The translations under genes and the position numbers were made by a program. A model generated the notes under the pieces. It was not told where the DNA came from. It searched no databases and saw only the letters and a list, made by a program, of their open reading frames with translations. From Labilithrix sp. (GTDB lineage Bacteria > Myxococcota_A > Polyangia > Polyangiales > Polyangiaceae): DNA of 64,000 nt. The stretch lies in assembly GCA_019637155.1 (NCBI GenBank), contig JAHBWE010000009.1, forward strand, positions 310,001-374,000. The letters are read 5' to 3'. This document shows, piece by piece, positions 17,722 to 25,713 of this stretch. Each line of letters opens with the position of its first letter. Within the stretch, counting starts at the first letter, position 1.

Positions 17722-18651
17722 TCACGCCCCACCACGCCCTCGGCCTCGGTCCCCCCGGGGCCCCAGAAGCGGCCGCTTCAGCGGGCGCGAAGCGCCCCGA
17801 GCGCGCAGCGCGAGGGCCGTGTCTGGGGCGGGGGTGTCGGGGGCGGAGCCCCCGACGTTGAGTAAGACCAGAGCCCGCCAGGCTGACGGCGTGTCTCCCA
17901 CGTACTGCCGGAAGAGCGTGCTCAGGTGCTGCGGCGACGAACAGCCGACGTCGATCGCGATCGTCGTGATCGGCAAATCCGTCTCGGCGAGCATGCGCTT
18001 CGCGGCGCGCACGCGCGCGAGGCGGACCTCCTCCGCGAACGACGTCGACGCCTCGGTGAGCCGTCGCTGCAACGTGCGCGTCGCCGTCGCGAGCGCGCGC
18101 GCGGCGTCGTCGATCGTCGTCTCCGCGAGGTGGTCGTCGAGCCAGGCGCGGAGCGCGCGCACGACGCCAGGCACCGCGCGCGCCTCCTCCTTCGCGCGCT
18201 CGATCGCGCTCGCGAACGAGCGGTCGAAGCCGAGGCCTTCGAGCGCGCCCGCGACGTCCGCGTAGAGCGAGGCCGCGAAGGTGGGGGGCACCGATTCCAG
18301 GAAGCCCGCCGCGATCGCCGCCGTCATCCCGCTGCCCTTCACGATCGCCGAGCGCGTGACGCGGTCCGCGAGCGTGCCTGCGTGCGCGAAGAAGTAGCGG
18401 GCGAGCTCGTCGAACGACGCCGGTAGCGCGGCGGTCAGGTCCTTCACGTCGACGAGGGCGGCGTGCGGCGCGCGGTCGAGCTCGACCTCGAGGAGACGGA
18501 CGAGCGCGGCCATGTCGTCCGGCTCGGGCGATCCCCAGAGCGCGAAGCCGTAGAGATCGGGGCGCGCGCAGAAGTAGAGCCACGTGTCTCCCGCGAGGTA
18601 GCCGCCCTCGGGGCGGACGCGGAAGTCGGCCGGCTCCTTTCTTTCGAGCAC
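17722..18651 (-). CDS. AraC-family regulator whose 3' end runs into repeat A1
   Basis: 309 residues from GTG at 18651; no ATG lies upstream in frame. The N-terminal ~190 residues are an unassigned sensing domain. The C-terminal AraC double HTH spans ~190-270: TIDDAARALATATRTLQRRL, then LPITTIAIDVGCSSPQHLST, FRQYVGDTPSAWR. A normal AraC protein would end soon after this. Here the frame has no stop and reads ~42 more residues (from LLNVGGS) through the dispersed repeat at 17758-17860, giving a low-complexity Arg/Gly/Pro tail. Divergent from the U32 gene (30 bp between starts). Confidence 0.82.
   Translation of the reverse strand: MLERKEPADFRVRPEGGYLAGDTWLYFCARPDLYGFALWGSPEPDDMAALVRLLEVELDRAPHAALVDVKDLTAALPASFDELARYFFAHAGTLADRVTRSAIVKGSGMTAAIAAGFLESVPPTFAASLYADVAGALEGLGFDRSFASAIERAKEEARAVPGVVRALRAWLDDHLAETTIDDAARALATATRTLQRRLTEASTSFAEEVRLARVRAAKRMLAETDLPITTIAIDVGCSSPQHLSTLFRQYVGDTPSAWRALVLLNVGGSAPDTPAPDTALALRARGASRPLKRPLLGPRGDRGRGRGGA
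17758..17860 (-). repeat. Dispersed intergenic repeat family A, copy A1
   Basis: Reverse-orientation copy of the element also at 36344-36466 and 58018-58145. Core: GGCCCCAGAAGCGGCCGC, about 60 bp, then GGCCGTGTCTGGGGC, so the ends pair (CCCCAGA/TCTGGGG). An adjoining hairpin is GGGGGC, GGA, GCCCCC. It lies between a + gene ending at 17667 and the - strand AraC gene, and forms the last part of the AraC reading frame. Confidence 0.8.
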
Positions 18652-18681
18652 GATCGCAGCGTAAGCGCTAAGAGACCCTCC

Positions 18682-21183
18682 GTGACAGGCCCGCGCACGA
18701 AGCCCGAGATCCTCGCGCCCGCCGGCGATCGCGCGGCGATGGAGGCGGCCGTGCGCGCGGGCGCGGACGCGGTCTACTTCGGGCTCCAAGGCTTCAACGC
18801 ACGCGCGCGCGCGACGAACTTCGACGCGCAGGAGCTCACCGCCACGATCGCGTGGCTCCACGATCACGGCGTCCGCGGGTACGTCACCCTCAACACGCTC
18901 GTCTTCGACGAAGAGCTCGACGCGGTGGAGCAGGCGGTGCGCACGTGCGCCGCCGCCGGCGTCGACGCCGTCATCGTGCAGGACCTCGGCGTCGCGAAGC
19001 TCGCGCGCGCGATCGCGCCCGACCTCCCGATCCACGCCTCGACCCAGATGACGTGCACCGACGCGTCGTCGGCCCTCCTCGCGAAGGAGCTCGGCTGCTC
19101 CCGCGTGATCCTCGCGCGAGAGCTCTCGCTCGACGACATCGCGAAGATCCGCGCCGGCTCCGACGTCGAGGTCGAGGTGTTCGTCCACGGCGCGCTCTGC
19201 ATCTCGTACTCCGGGCAATGCCTCACGAGCGAGGCGATCGGCGGACGAAGCGCGAACCGCGGCGCGTGCGCGCAAGCGTGCCGCCTCCCCTACGACCTCG
19301 TCGTCGACGGCGCGCCGGTCGACACCGGCGATCGCGCGTACCTCCTCTCGCCCGAGGACCTCGAGGCCTCCGCGGTGGTGCCGGACCTCGCGCGCCTCGG
19401 CGTCTCGTCGCTCAAGATCGAAGGTCGCCTCAAGGGACCCGAATACGTCGCCGCGACGACGCGCCTCTATCGGAAGGCGGTCGACGGGACCGGGCCGACG
19501 GAGGAGGAGCGGCGCGACGCGCTGCAGACGTTCACGCGCGGCTCGGGCCTCGGCTTCTTCCCCGGCGTCGATCACCAGCGCCTCGTCGAAGCTCGCTCCT
19601 GCGATCACCGCGGCCTCCTCGTCGGCGTCCTCACGAAGATCGAGCGCACGCGCGGCAAGACCTGGCTCGTCCTCGATCGCGCCGAGGACCTCGCGCTCGG
19701 CGACGGCGTCCTCGTCGAAGGCGGGCACGCGAGCGAGGGCGAGGTCGGCGGCCGCGTGTGGGCGCTCGAAGGCACGCGCGTCTGGCTCGGACCCAACGTC
19801 GCGATCGGCGAGCTGCCCGCCGGCCGCCGCGTCCACAAGACGAGCGCGCCCGCGGTGGAGAAGCGTATTCGCGCGCGGGACGCGGAGGAGCGGCGCACGC
19901 CGGTCGACCTCCGCATCGCCGGCGCGATCGGCGAGCCGTTCGTCCTCGAAGGCACCACCGCGCACGGCGCCTACGCGCGCGTGACCGGCGACGCGCCGGT
20001 GGAGGCCGCGCGCTCGGCGCCGATCGACGAAGCGACGCTGAAGGACAAGCTCGGACGCCTCGGCGACTCCGCCTACGCGCTCGCGAAGCTCGACGTCGAT
20101 CTCCCCGCCGGCGCGATGCTCCCGCTCTCCGCGCTCAACCGCGCGCGCCGCGCGCTCGTCGCCGCGCTCGACGAAGCGAAGCCGGCGCCAACGACGCACG
20201 CGACGACCGCGGTGCGCGCGAGCGACCTCGTCGCCGCCGCCGCGCCGCCCGCGACGACCGCGGTGCGCGCGAGCGACCTCGTCGCCGCCGCCGCGCCGCC
20301 GCCGCCGTCGCCGCCGGCGGGTGGCCTCTTCGTGCTCTGCCGCACGCTCGCGCAGGCCGAGGCCGCGCTCGATGCGGGGGCGGCGGGGGTGTACCTCGAC
20401 TTCCTCGAGCTCACCGGCACCGGCGACGCGTTTCGTGCGCTCAAGGCCCGCCCGGACGGCGCGTTCGTCGGCGTCGCGCCGCCGCGCATCCGCAAGCCGG
20501 GGGAAGAGAAGATCGATCGCTTCCTCGGATCGCTGCAGCCCGACGCGGTGCTCGTGCGCGGTCTCGGCGCGCTGCGCGAGCTCGCGCGCTCACCCTCATC
20601 CTCGCCCCCGAGCGGGATCGCGATCGGCGACTTCTCGCTCAACGTGACGAACCGCGTGACGGCGGCGGAGGTCCTCGGCCGCGGTCTCGCCGCGTTCACG
20701 CCGTCGTTCGATCTCGACGCCGCGCAGCTCGCGCTCCTCGCGAAGACGGCGTTCGGGCCGTGGATGGAGGTCGTCCTCCATCACCCGATCGCGCTGTTCC
20801 ACATGGAGCACTGCGTGATCGCGGCGCTGCTCTCCGAGGGTCGCGATCACAAGACCTGCGGGCGGCCGTGCGAGCGGCATCGCGTCTCGCTCCGTGACCG
20901 CGCGGGGATGGAGCATCCGGTGGAGGCCGACGTCGGCTGCCGCAACACCGTCTTCCACGCGCGCCCGCAGAGCGCGGTGGAGCTCCTCCCCGAGCTCGCG
21001 CGCGCGGGCGTGCGCCGCTTCCGCATCGAGCTCGTGCGCGAGACGGCGGCCGACGTGGGACGCCTCGTCGGCGCCTACCTCCGTGCGCTCGAGGAGCCCG
21101 CGCGCGCCCCGTCGATCTGGAAGGAGCTCCGGACCGAAGGCGGCTACGGCGTCGTGAAAGGCTCCCTCCGGGTGCTCCCGTAG
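18682..21183 (+). CDS. U32-family protein (RlhA/TrhP-like RNA hydroxylation type) with DUF3656-like middle
   Basis: 833 residues from GTG 18682. Begins with the U32 signature KPEILAPAGD and continues VYFGLQGFNARARA. The family Cys motif is at VFVHGALCISYSGQCLTSEA followed by CAQACRLPY. A second Cys group near the C-terminus (MEHCVIAALLSEGRDHKTCG) may complete an iron-sulfur-type site, as in RNA-hydroxylating relatives. U32 proteins were first named peptidases, but members such as E. coli RlhA and TrhP hydroxylate 23S rRNA or tRNA. A linker near residue 510 contains a perfect 17-residue duplication (20200-20300). The protein is longer than E. coli RlhA. Confidence 0.88.
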   Translation: MTGPRTKPEILAPAGDRAAMEAAVRAGADAVYFGLQGFNARARATNFDAQELTATIAWLHDHGVRGYVTLNTLVFDEELDAVEQAVRTCAAAGVDAVIVQDLGVAKLARAIAPDLPIHASTQMTCTDASSALLAKELGCSRVILARELSLDDIAKIRAGSDVEVEVFVHGALCISYSGQCLTSEAIGGRSANRGACAQACRLPYDLVVDGAPVDTGDRAYLLSPEDLEASAVVPDLARLGVSSLKIEGRLKGPEYVAATTRLYRKAVDGTGPTEEERRDALQTFTRGSGLGFFPGVDHQRLVEARSCDHRGLLVGVLTKIERTRGKTWLVLDRAEDLALGDGVLVEGGHASEGEVGGRVWALEGTRVWLGPNVAIGELPAGRRVHKTSAPAVEKRIRARDAEERRTPVDLRIAGAIGEPFVLEGTTAHGAYARVTGDAPVEAARSAPIDEATLKDKLGRLGDSAYALAKLDVDLPAGAMLPLSALNRARRALVAALDEAKPAPTTHATTAVRASDLVAAAAPPATTAVRASDLVAAAAPPPPSPPAGGLFVLCRTLAQAEAALDAGAAGVYLDFLELTGTGDAFRALKARPDGAFVGVAPPRIRKPGEEKIDRFLGSLQPDAVLVRGLGALRELARSPSSSPPSGIAIGDFSLNVTNRVTAAEVLGRGLAAFTPSFDLDAAQLALLAKTAFGPWMEVVLHHPIALFHMEHCVIAALLSEGRDHKTCGRPCERHRVSLRDRAGMEHPVEADVGCRNTVFHARPQSAVELLPELARAGVRRFRIELVRETAADVGRLVGAYLRALEEPARAPSIWKELRTEGGYGVVKGSLRVLP
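20200..20300 (+). repeat. 51-bp in-frame direct repeat inside the U32 gene
   Basis: Two adjacent copies starting at 20200 and 20251, each encoding ATTAVRASDLVAAAAPP. The DNA is essentially identical between copies, implying a recent slippage or duplication in a disordered linker. Confidence 0.9.
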
Positions 21184-21353
21184 GCCGCGGGAGGCCGAGC
21201 TTCGGCGTTCGCTGCAGGTCGCGGGAGGCCGAGCTTCGGCGCCCGCCGTGGGCCGCGGGAGGCCGAGCTTCGGCGCTCGCCGTAGGCCGCGGGAGGCCGC
21301 GTTTTCGGCGTCGTCGTGGGCCGCGGGAGGCCGAGTTTTCGGCTCCGCGGGCC
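21184..21353 (+). repeat. Five 34-bp tandem repeats
   Basis: Units start at 21184, 21218, 21252, 21286 and 21320, exactly 34 bp apart, each beginning G(C/T)CGCGGGAGGCCG. Units 1-3 contain CCGAGCTTCGG, a small hairpin; units 4-5 have TTTT in its place. The array begins immediately after the U32 stop and ends just before the lipoprotein start at 21376, so it makes up the whole intergenic region. Confidence 0.92.
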
Positions 21354-21375
21354 GGTTCGGCTATCCTGCGACCTC

Positions 21376-22641
21376 GTGCGAGCGCGCTCGATCCTTGCCC
21401 TCCTTACCTGCGTGCTCGGCGCCTGCGTGCCGACGCCGCCGGTGACGGTCGTGCACGTGAGCAAGTCGCAGCCCGCGTCGCCGGACGACAAGGCCGGCGA
21501 CGGCCTCAAGATGCGCCGTCCCGGCAACGAGACGTACTCGAGCATCCACGGCGGCGCGTACGTCGTCCGAACGCGGACGGACTGGGAGAAGATGTGGTCC
21601 GGCAAGGACGACGTCCCGTCGATCCCGGAGGGGATCGATCTCCAGCGCGAGATGCTCCTCGTCGTCGCGACCGACGACGCGATCGTCTCGAAGCTCGAGA
21701 TCAGCCGCGTCGCGGAGGCGAGCGGCAACGTCACGGTGTGGGTGAAGCAGACGATGCTCGGCGAGGGCTGCGTCCGGAACAAGTACGACGATCGCTCCGG
21801 CCTCGACGCGATCGTGACCGCGCGGATCGACAAACCGATCAAGTTCGTGGTGGAGGACGAGGACGCCCCGTCGTGCGGCGCGCCGCCGAAGGCCGACGTG
21901 TCCTGCCGCGTCGGCGCGGGGAAAACATGGACTCCGAAGGTTACGGCGAAGGCGGGAGAAATCGTCGAGTGCGAGCTCGCCTCGATCGCGACGGGCAAGT
22001 ACACGCTCGTCGATCAGGTCCTCAGCCTCGGCGACGTGCCGCCCGCGTCGAAGGCGAAGCTCACGTTCTCGAAGGGTTCCGTGCGCGCGAAGCTCTCCCC
22101 CGACGTCTTCGGCACGTACGCGATCAAGGCGGAGGCGACGGACGAGGCGGGCCGCAAGGGCTTCGGCACCGCGACGATCGACGTGCTCCCGAAGAAGACG
22201 CGCGACGTGCAGATCCAGCTCGCGTGGTCCGACACCGAGTCGCTCGATCCCGCGACGCCGCTCCCGCGCGTGCTCCTCCGCGTCGCGACCGAAGGCGCGA
22301 AGGGGCAGCGTTGCTCGGCCGAGGTCCCGGTCCCCGGCCTCTGCGACGCGAAGACACGCGGCTCGTTCACGTACATGAAGATCCCCGGCGGCTGGCGGCG
22401 CAAGCTGCCGCTCTCGCTCCTCTACCTCGACGAGCGCGCGCAGTCCGGCGCCTCGCCGTGCGTCCACGTCTGGTTCAACGGCGAGCGCACCACGTCCGTC
22501 TGCGATCACGACCACCGCCACGCCGAAGACAAGTGGGAGCTCGGCTCCATCGACACCGGCACGGGCAAGATCGCCCCCCCCAAGCCGCCCAAACCCCCCA
22601 AGCCCGCCAAGCCCACCACCCCGCCCAAGCCCCCCCGCTGA
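21376..22641 (+). CDS. Lipoprotein with PrcB-like domain and Lys/Pro tail
   Basis: 421 residues from GTG 21376, chosen because it starts a typical signal peptide (VRARSILALLTCVLGAC, lipobox LGAC). Residues ~50-155 contain YVVRTRTDWEKMW followed by REMLLVVATDD, a layout like the PrcB C-terminal domain of protease-complex stabilising proteins. A beta-rich middle with Cys follows, and the tail is a Pro/Lys repeat (PPKPPKPPKPAKP). Its stop codon lies in the first unit of a ~17-bp tandem repeat (22637 onward). Function unknown; the PrcB link is tentative. Confidence 0.75.
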   Translation: MRARSILALLTCVLGACVPTPPVTVVHVSKSQPASPDDKAGDGLKMRRPGNETYSSIHGGAYVVRTRTDWEKMWSGKDDVPSIPEGIDLQREMLLVVATDDAIVSKLEISRVAEASGNVTVWVKQTMLGEGCVRNKYDDRSGLDAIVTARIDKPIKFVVEDEDAPSCGAPPKADVSCRVGAGKTWTPKVTAKAGEIVECELASIATGKYTLVDQVLSLGDVPPASKAKLTFSKGSVRAKLSPDVFGTYAIKAEATDEAGRKGFGTATIDVLPKKTRDVQIQLAWSDTESLDPATPLPRVLLRVATEGAKGQRCSAEVPVPGLCDAKTRGSFTYMKIPGGWRRKLPLSLLYLDERAQSGASPCVHVWFNGERTTSVCDHDHRHAEDKWELGSIDTGTGKIAPPKPPKPPKPAKPTTPPKPPR

Positions 22642-22706
22642 CCGCGCCCCCCCCGCTGACCGCGCCCCCCCGCTGACCGCGCCCGCCCGCTGACCGCGCC
22701 CCCCCG
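22637..22706 (+). repeat. 17-18 bp tandem repeat covering a stop codon
   Basis: GCTGACCGCGCC starts at 22637, 22655, 22672 and 22689, separated by C runs. The first copy contains the TGA of the lipoprotein gene. It sits in the convergent gap before the RCC1-type gene that ends at 22774. Confidence 0.85.
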
Positions 22707-22773
22707 CGACCAGGAAAAGCGTCCCCGTACGCATCGGCGAGCAGCGGAGGATGCGCGCGTCTTCGCGCGCGTC

Positions 22774-24204
22774 CTACGGCTGCGAGCGGGGTGCAGGGGC
22801 CGCAGGCCCCTGCGTTGTTGAAGGAAACAGGACGCGGCGAGGCGTAGCGAAGGAGCCCTCCTCCGAGGCGGGGTCGACGCCCCGCGGGACGTTGTCGCCC
22901 CAGCAGTAGACGCCGTGCGTGGCGCTCTCTGCGGTGCGCGCGATCGCGCAGCCGTGGAGGCTCGAGATCGCGAGGGCCTTGATGTCCATGAGGCCTTCGA
23001 CCTCGGCGACGCCGACGCCGCCGAGGCGGCCGAGCGCGCCGCCGCCGAAGCACTGGATGCGCGACGGCGCGTTCGGCGGCGTCGTGACCACGCAGGTCGC
23101 GTTGCCGCCGAGGCGGAGCATCGAGAGCTCGGCGCCGTCCGGCGCGATCCCCGGGACCTCCGTCGCGAGCACGTCGAGCTGCTGCGCGTCGGGCGACGAC
23201 TGCTTCGCGTCGTTGGCGCCCCAGCAATGGAGCTTGTTCCGATCGACGATCGCGCACGTGTGGTTGTCTCCGGCGGCGATCTCCATCCGGTCCGGCAACG
23301 CGCGCGGGACACCCTCGACCTCCTGCGGATTCGCGATCGGGGTGGTGACCCCCTGTCGACCGGACTGCCGGGCCTCGTTCTTTCCGAAGCAGTACACCCC
23401 CGCTTCGTTCGTCCCCGTGACCTGCGCGAGCGCGCACGTGTGCGCGTCGCCGGCCGCGACCGCGACGTACGTCAACGCGGAGCCGGGGGTGTGGAGCACC
23501 TCCGCCGGCGACAGGATCGGCGGGTCGATGGGGGTCTTCGTGCAGGTCTCGAGGGCGCCGCCGCTCGCCTGACAGAAATCGTTCTGCCCCCAGCAATACA
23601 GCTTTCCGTCTTCGACGATACAGCCGTGACGTGGCCCGCCGCCTGCGCGCGCCCCCGCGATCCTGAGCGTCGTCTCGCCTCGCTTCAGGCGGTTCGGCAG
23701 CACGTTCGGCGCTTCGGTCGCGTCGCGGCCCTGACCGCTCTGCGAGCTCGCGTTCGAGCCCCACGTGAACGCTTCGTTCAGCCCTTGGCTCTCGCCGCCC
23801 GCGGCGATGAACCAGTTCCCGGTGCCCGTTCCGAAGAGGCGCTCGACGCCGAGCGGGCTCCCGTTCGGTGCCTGCGGCGCGTAGAAGCCCGGCCCGATCG
23901 GCGCCGCGTTGCCGTTGACGCCGAGGTACTCGGGGTTCTTCGGGAGCTGCGCGCCCCAGCAGTACGTGCGCCGCTCCGTCGGATACCGGAGCGTGGCGCA
24001 CGTCGCGTGCAGGGTCACCGCGACGTCGAGCGGCTCCGGCTGCGGGCCCGCGTCGGCGCCGCCGTCCTCCGGAGCGCCGGTGTCCGCGCCGCCGTCGCTC
24101 GCGCCGCCGTCGGTCGTGTCGGCGACGACCTCGAAGTCACCGAGGATCGCCGCGCAAGCGCCGAGGCCGGCGACGAGAGAAGCAAGAGCAAGCGGCCGAA
24201 ACAT
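22774..24204 (-). CDS. RCC1-repeat beta-propeller lipoprotein
   Basis: 476 residues from ATG at 24204. Signal peptide with lipobox LGAC (~Cys18), then an Asp/Gly/Ala linker (DGGASDGGADTG). The body has about seven RCC1-type blades: ATCATLRYPTERRTYCWG, HGCIVEDGKLYCWGQN, HTCALAQVTGTNEAGVYCFG, HTCAIVDRNKLHCWGAND and HGCAIARTAESATHGVYCWG. Each pairs H-x-C with a Y/H-C-W-G strand, typical of large secreted RCC1 proteins of myxobacteria. Probably surface-exposed and binding; ligand unknown. Confidence 0.88.
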   Translation of the reverse strand: MFRPLALASLVAGLGACAAILGDFEVVADTTDGGASDGGADTGAPEDGGADAGPQPEPLDVAVTLHATCATLRYPTERRTYCWGAQLPKNPEYLGVNGNAAPIGPGFYAPQAPNGSPLGVERLFGTGTGNWFIAAGGESQGLNEAFTWGSNASSQSGQGRDATEAPNVLPNRLKRGETTLRIAGARAGGGPRHGCIVEDGKLYCWGQNDFCQASGGALETCTKTPIDPPILSPAEVLHTPGSALTYVAVAAGDAHTCALAQVTGTNEAGVYCFGKNEARQSGRQGVTTPIANPQEVEGVPRALPDRMEIAAGDNHTCAIVDRNKLHCWGANDAKQSSPDAQQLDVLATEVPGIAPDGAELSMLRLGGNATCVVTTPPNAPSRIQCFGGGALGRLGGVGVAEVEGLMDIKALAISSLHGCAIARTAESATHGVYCWGDNVPRGVDPASEEGSFATPRRVLFPSTTQGPAAPAPRSQP

Positions 24205-24250
24205 GGCCGCATGATACAGCGAACCGGACGCGCTCGGACGTGCGCGAGGA

Positions 24251-24643
24251 TCAGAAGCTGCCCGCGTCGCTCGCCCAGCCGCCGTCGTGTCCGCCCCACG
24301 AGCCCGCGTCGTGAGCCCACGTGCCGCCGTCGGCGTGCCCGCCCCAGCCGCCGTCGGCGCGCCCGCCGTCGGTGACGCCGATGCCCGCGTCGGTCCCGCA
24401 CGCGCACGCGTCGGCGCCGCCGCCGTCGATCGCGGCGCTCGCGTCGACGCCGCGGCTCGGCGCGTCGTCCTCGTCCTCGTCCTCGTCGGCGTCGACGTCC
24501 CCCTCGTCGTCGTCGCGACCCGTGGAGTGCTGCGTCGTCGAGCCCTCGCGCTCCTCAGCCGGCTCGAACGTGCACGCGACGAGCGACACGAGGAACGAAG
24601 CGACGAAGAGAGAGCGAACGAAGAATGCAGACTTGCCGAACAT
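24251..24643 (-). CDS. Small low-complexity lipoprotein
   Basis: 130 residues from ATG at 24643. Signal peptide with lipobox LVAC near residue 24. The remainder is disordered: an acidic stretch (DVDADEDEDEDDAP), ACACGTDAG, then Gly/Trp/Asp/His repeats (GWGGHADGG, SWGGHDGGW). No family recognised. Lies 46 bp upstream of the RCC1 gene on the same strand, so the two may be expressed together. Confidence 0.65.
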   Translation of the reverse strand: MFGKSAFFVRSLFVASFLVSLVACTFEPAEEREGSTTQHSTGRDDDEGDVDADEDEDEDDAPSRGVDASAAIDGGGADACACGTDAGIGVTDGGRADGGWGGHADGGTWAHDAGSWGGHDGGWASDAGSF

Positions 24644-24774
24644 GATGGCCTCCGTGGGGTACGCACACCCATGAAGCAGGGGGCGTGCCGGCCCACGGCG
24701 GTCCGGAAATCCAGGCGTTTTCGCGCTTGGAGCGCCGGACCTGTTGCGCCGAAACAGCAGGCCGTTGCTTCGAC

Positions 24775-25713
24775 TCAGCGGAGGGCGCGCGCCGGGGCGG
24801 TGAAGTAGAGGACCGCGCCCGCGGCGACGAGCGCGAGCCCCGCGATGATCCCCACCGTCGCGATCGTGCCTGACGTCTGCGCGTTCGCGTTCATGTCGTC
24901 GAGGGCGCTCTTGTCGGCGACGTTGCAGCGCGGATAGGTCGGGCACCGGCCGACGAGCGACGAGTGCGCGCTGAGCGAGATCACGCCGAAGATGGTCCCC
25001 GCGATCGCGCTGCCGACGCCGACGCCGCCCGCGACGAGGCCGAGCGTCCGCTGCGTCGATCCGACGTCGTCCTCGCCGGGGGCGCGCGGAGACGGCGCGA
25101 GGCTCGCGGGCGGCGCGGTCGTCGTCGTCGCCGGCCCCGCGTCGGGGAGCTTCGCCGACCACTCCGCGCGCGCGCCGCGGGGCTTCACCGTGATCGACTC
25201 GATCTGCTTCGGCTGCTTCGGCGCGATGAGCTCGATCTCGTGGACGCCCGCGTCGATCGGCCACGGGACGTCCCAGCGATCGCGCGGCCACGGCTCGCCG
25301 TCGACGTGGAGCTCCGCGCTCGCCTTGATCGACACCGGCACGTGCACGAGCAGCGTCGACACGTCCTTCTCCACCGCGCGCGCACGGTCGCGCGCCTCTT
25401 CGCGCCGCTTGTCGTCGTTCCGGTGCGCCACCTCCTGCGCGCGGAGGAACGCCCGATGCGCGCTCGCGCTCTTGCCCAGCGTCTCGTAGCAGTTGCCGAG
25501 GTTCAGCAGCGTGCCGACGCCCTCGGCGTAGCGGAGGCTCTCTTGCAGCGGCGCGATCGCCTCCGCGCAGCGACCGTCGCGCGCGAGCTTGCGGCCCTTC
25601 TCGAAGAGCTGCACCGCGCGCTGCTCGTCGGCGTCGGCGCGCGCGAGCGCGGGGACGATCGTGAGCGCGAGGACGAGCGCGACGCGGAGCAGCCTAGAAC
25701 TTGTCGTACGCAC
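24775..25713 (-). CDS. Exported TPR-type protein paired with a kinase (paralogue of 9911-10915)
   Basis: 312 residues. Signal peptide ending ALARAD. TPR-like helices follow (AVQLFEKGRKLARDGRCAEA, then LLNLGNCYETLGKSASAHRA), then a beta segment with HVDGEPWPRDRW. Near the C-terminus are two hydrophobic segments (LGLVAGGVGVGSAIAGTIFG and IATVGIIAGLALVAAGAVLY) separated by a Cys-containing loop. The layout matches the protein at 9911. The start overlaps the end of the kinase gene by 20 bp, so the two are almost certainly co-translated. Confidence 0.85.
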   Translation of the reverse strand: MRTTSSRLLRVALVLALTIVPALARADADEQRAVQLFEKGRKLARDGRCAEAIAPLQESLRYAEGVGTLLNLGNCYETLGKSASAHRAFLRAQEVAHRNDDKRREEARDRARAVEKDVSTLLVHVPVSIKASAELHVDGEPWPRDRWDVPWPIDAGVHEIELIAPKQPKQIESITVKPRGARAEWSAKLPDAGPATTTTAPPASLAPSPRAPGEDDVGSTQRTLGLVAGGVGVGSAIAGTIFGVISLSAHSSLVGRCPTYPRCNVADKSALDDMNANAQTSGTIATVGIIAGLALVAAGAVLYFTAPARALR

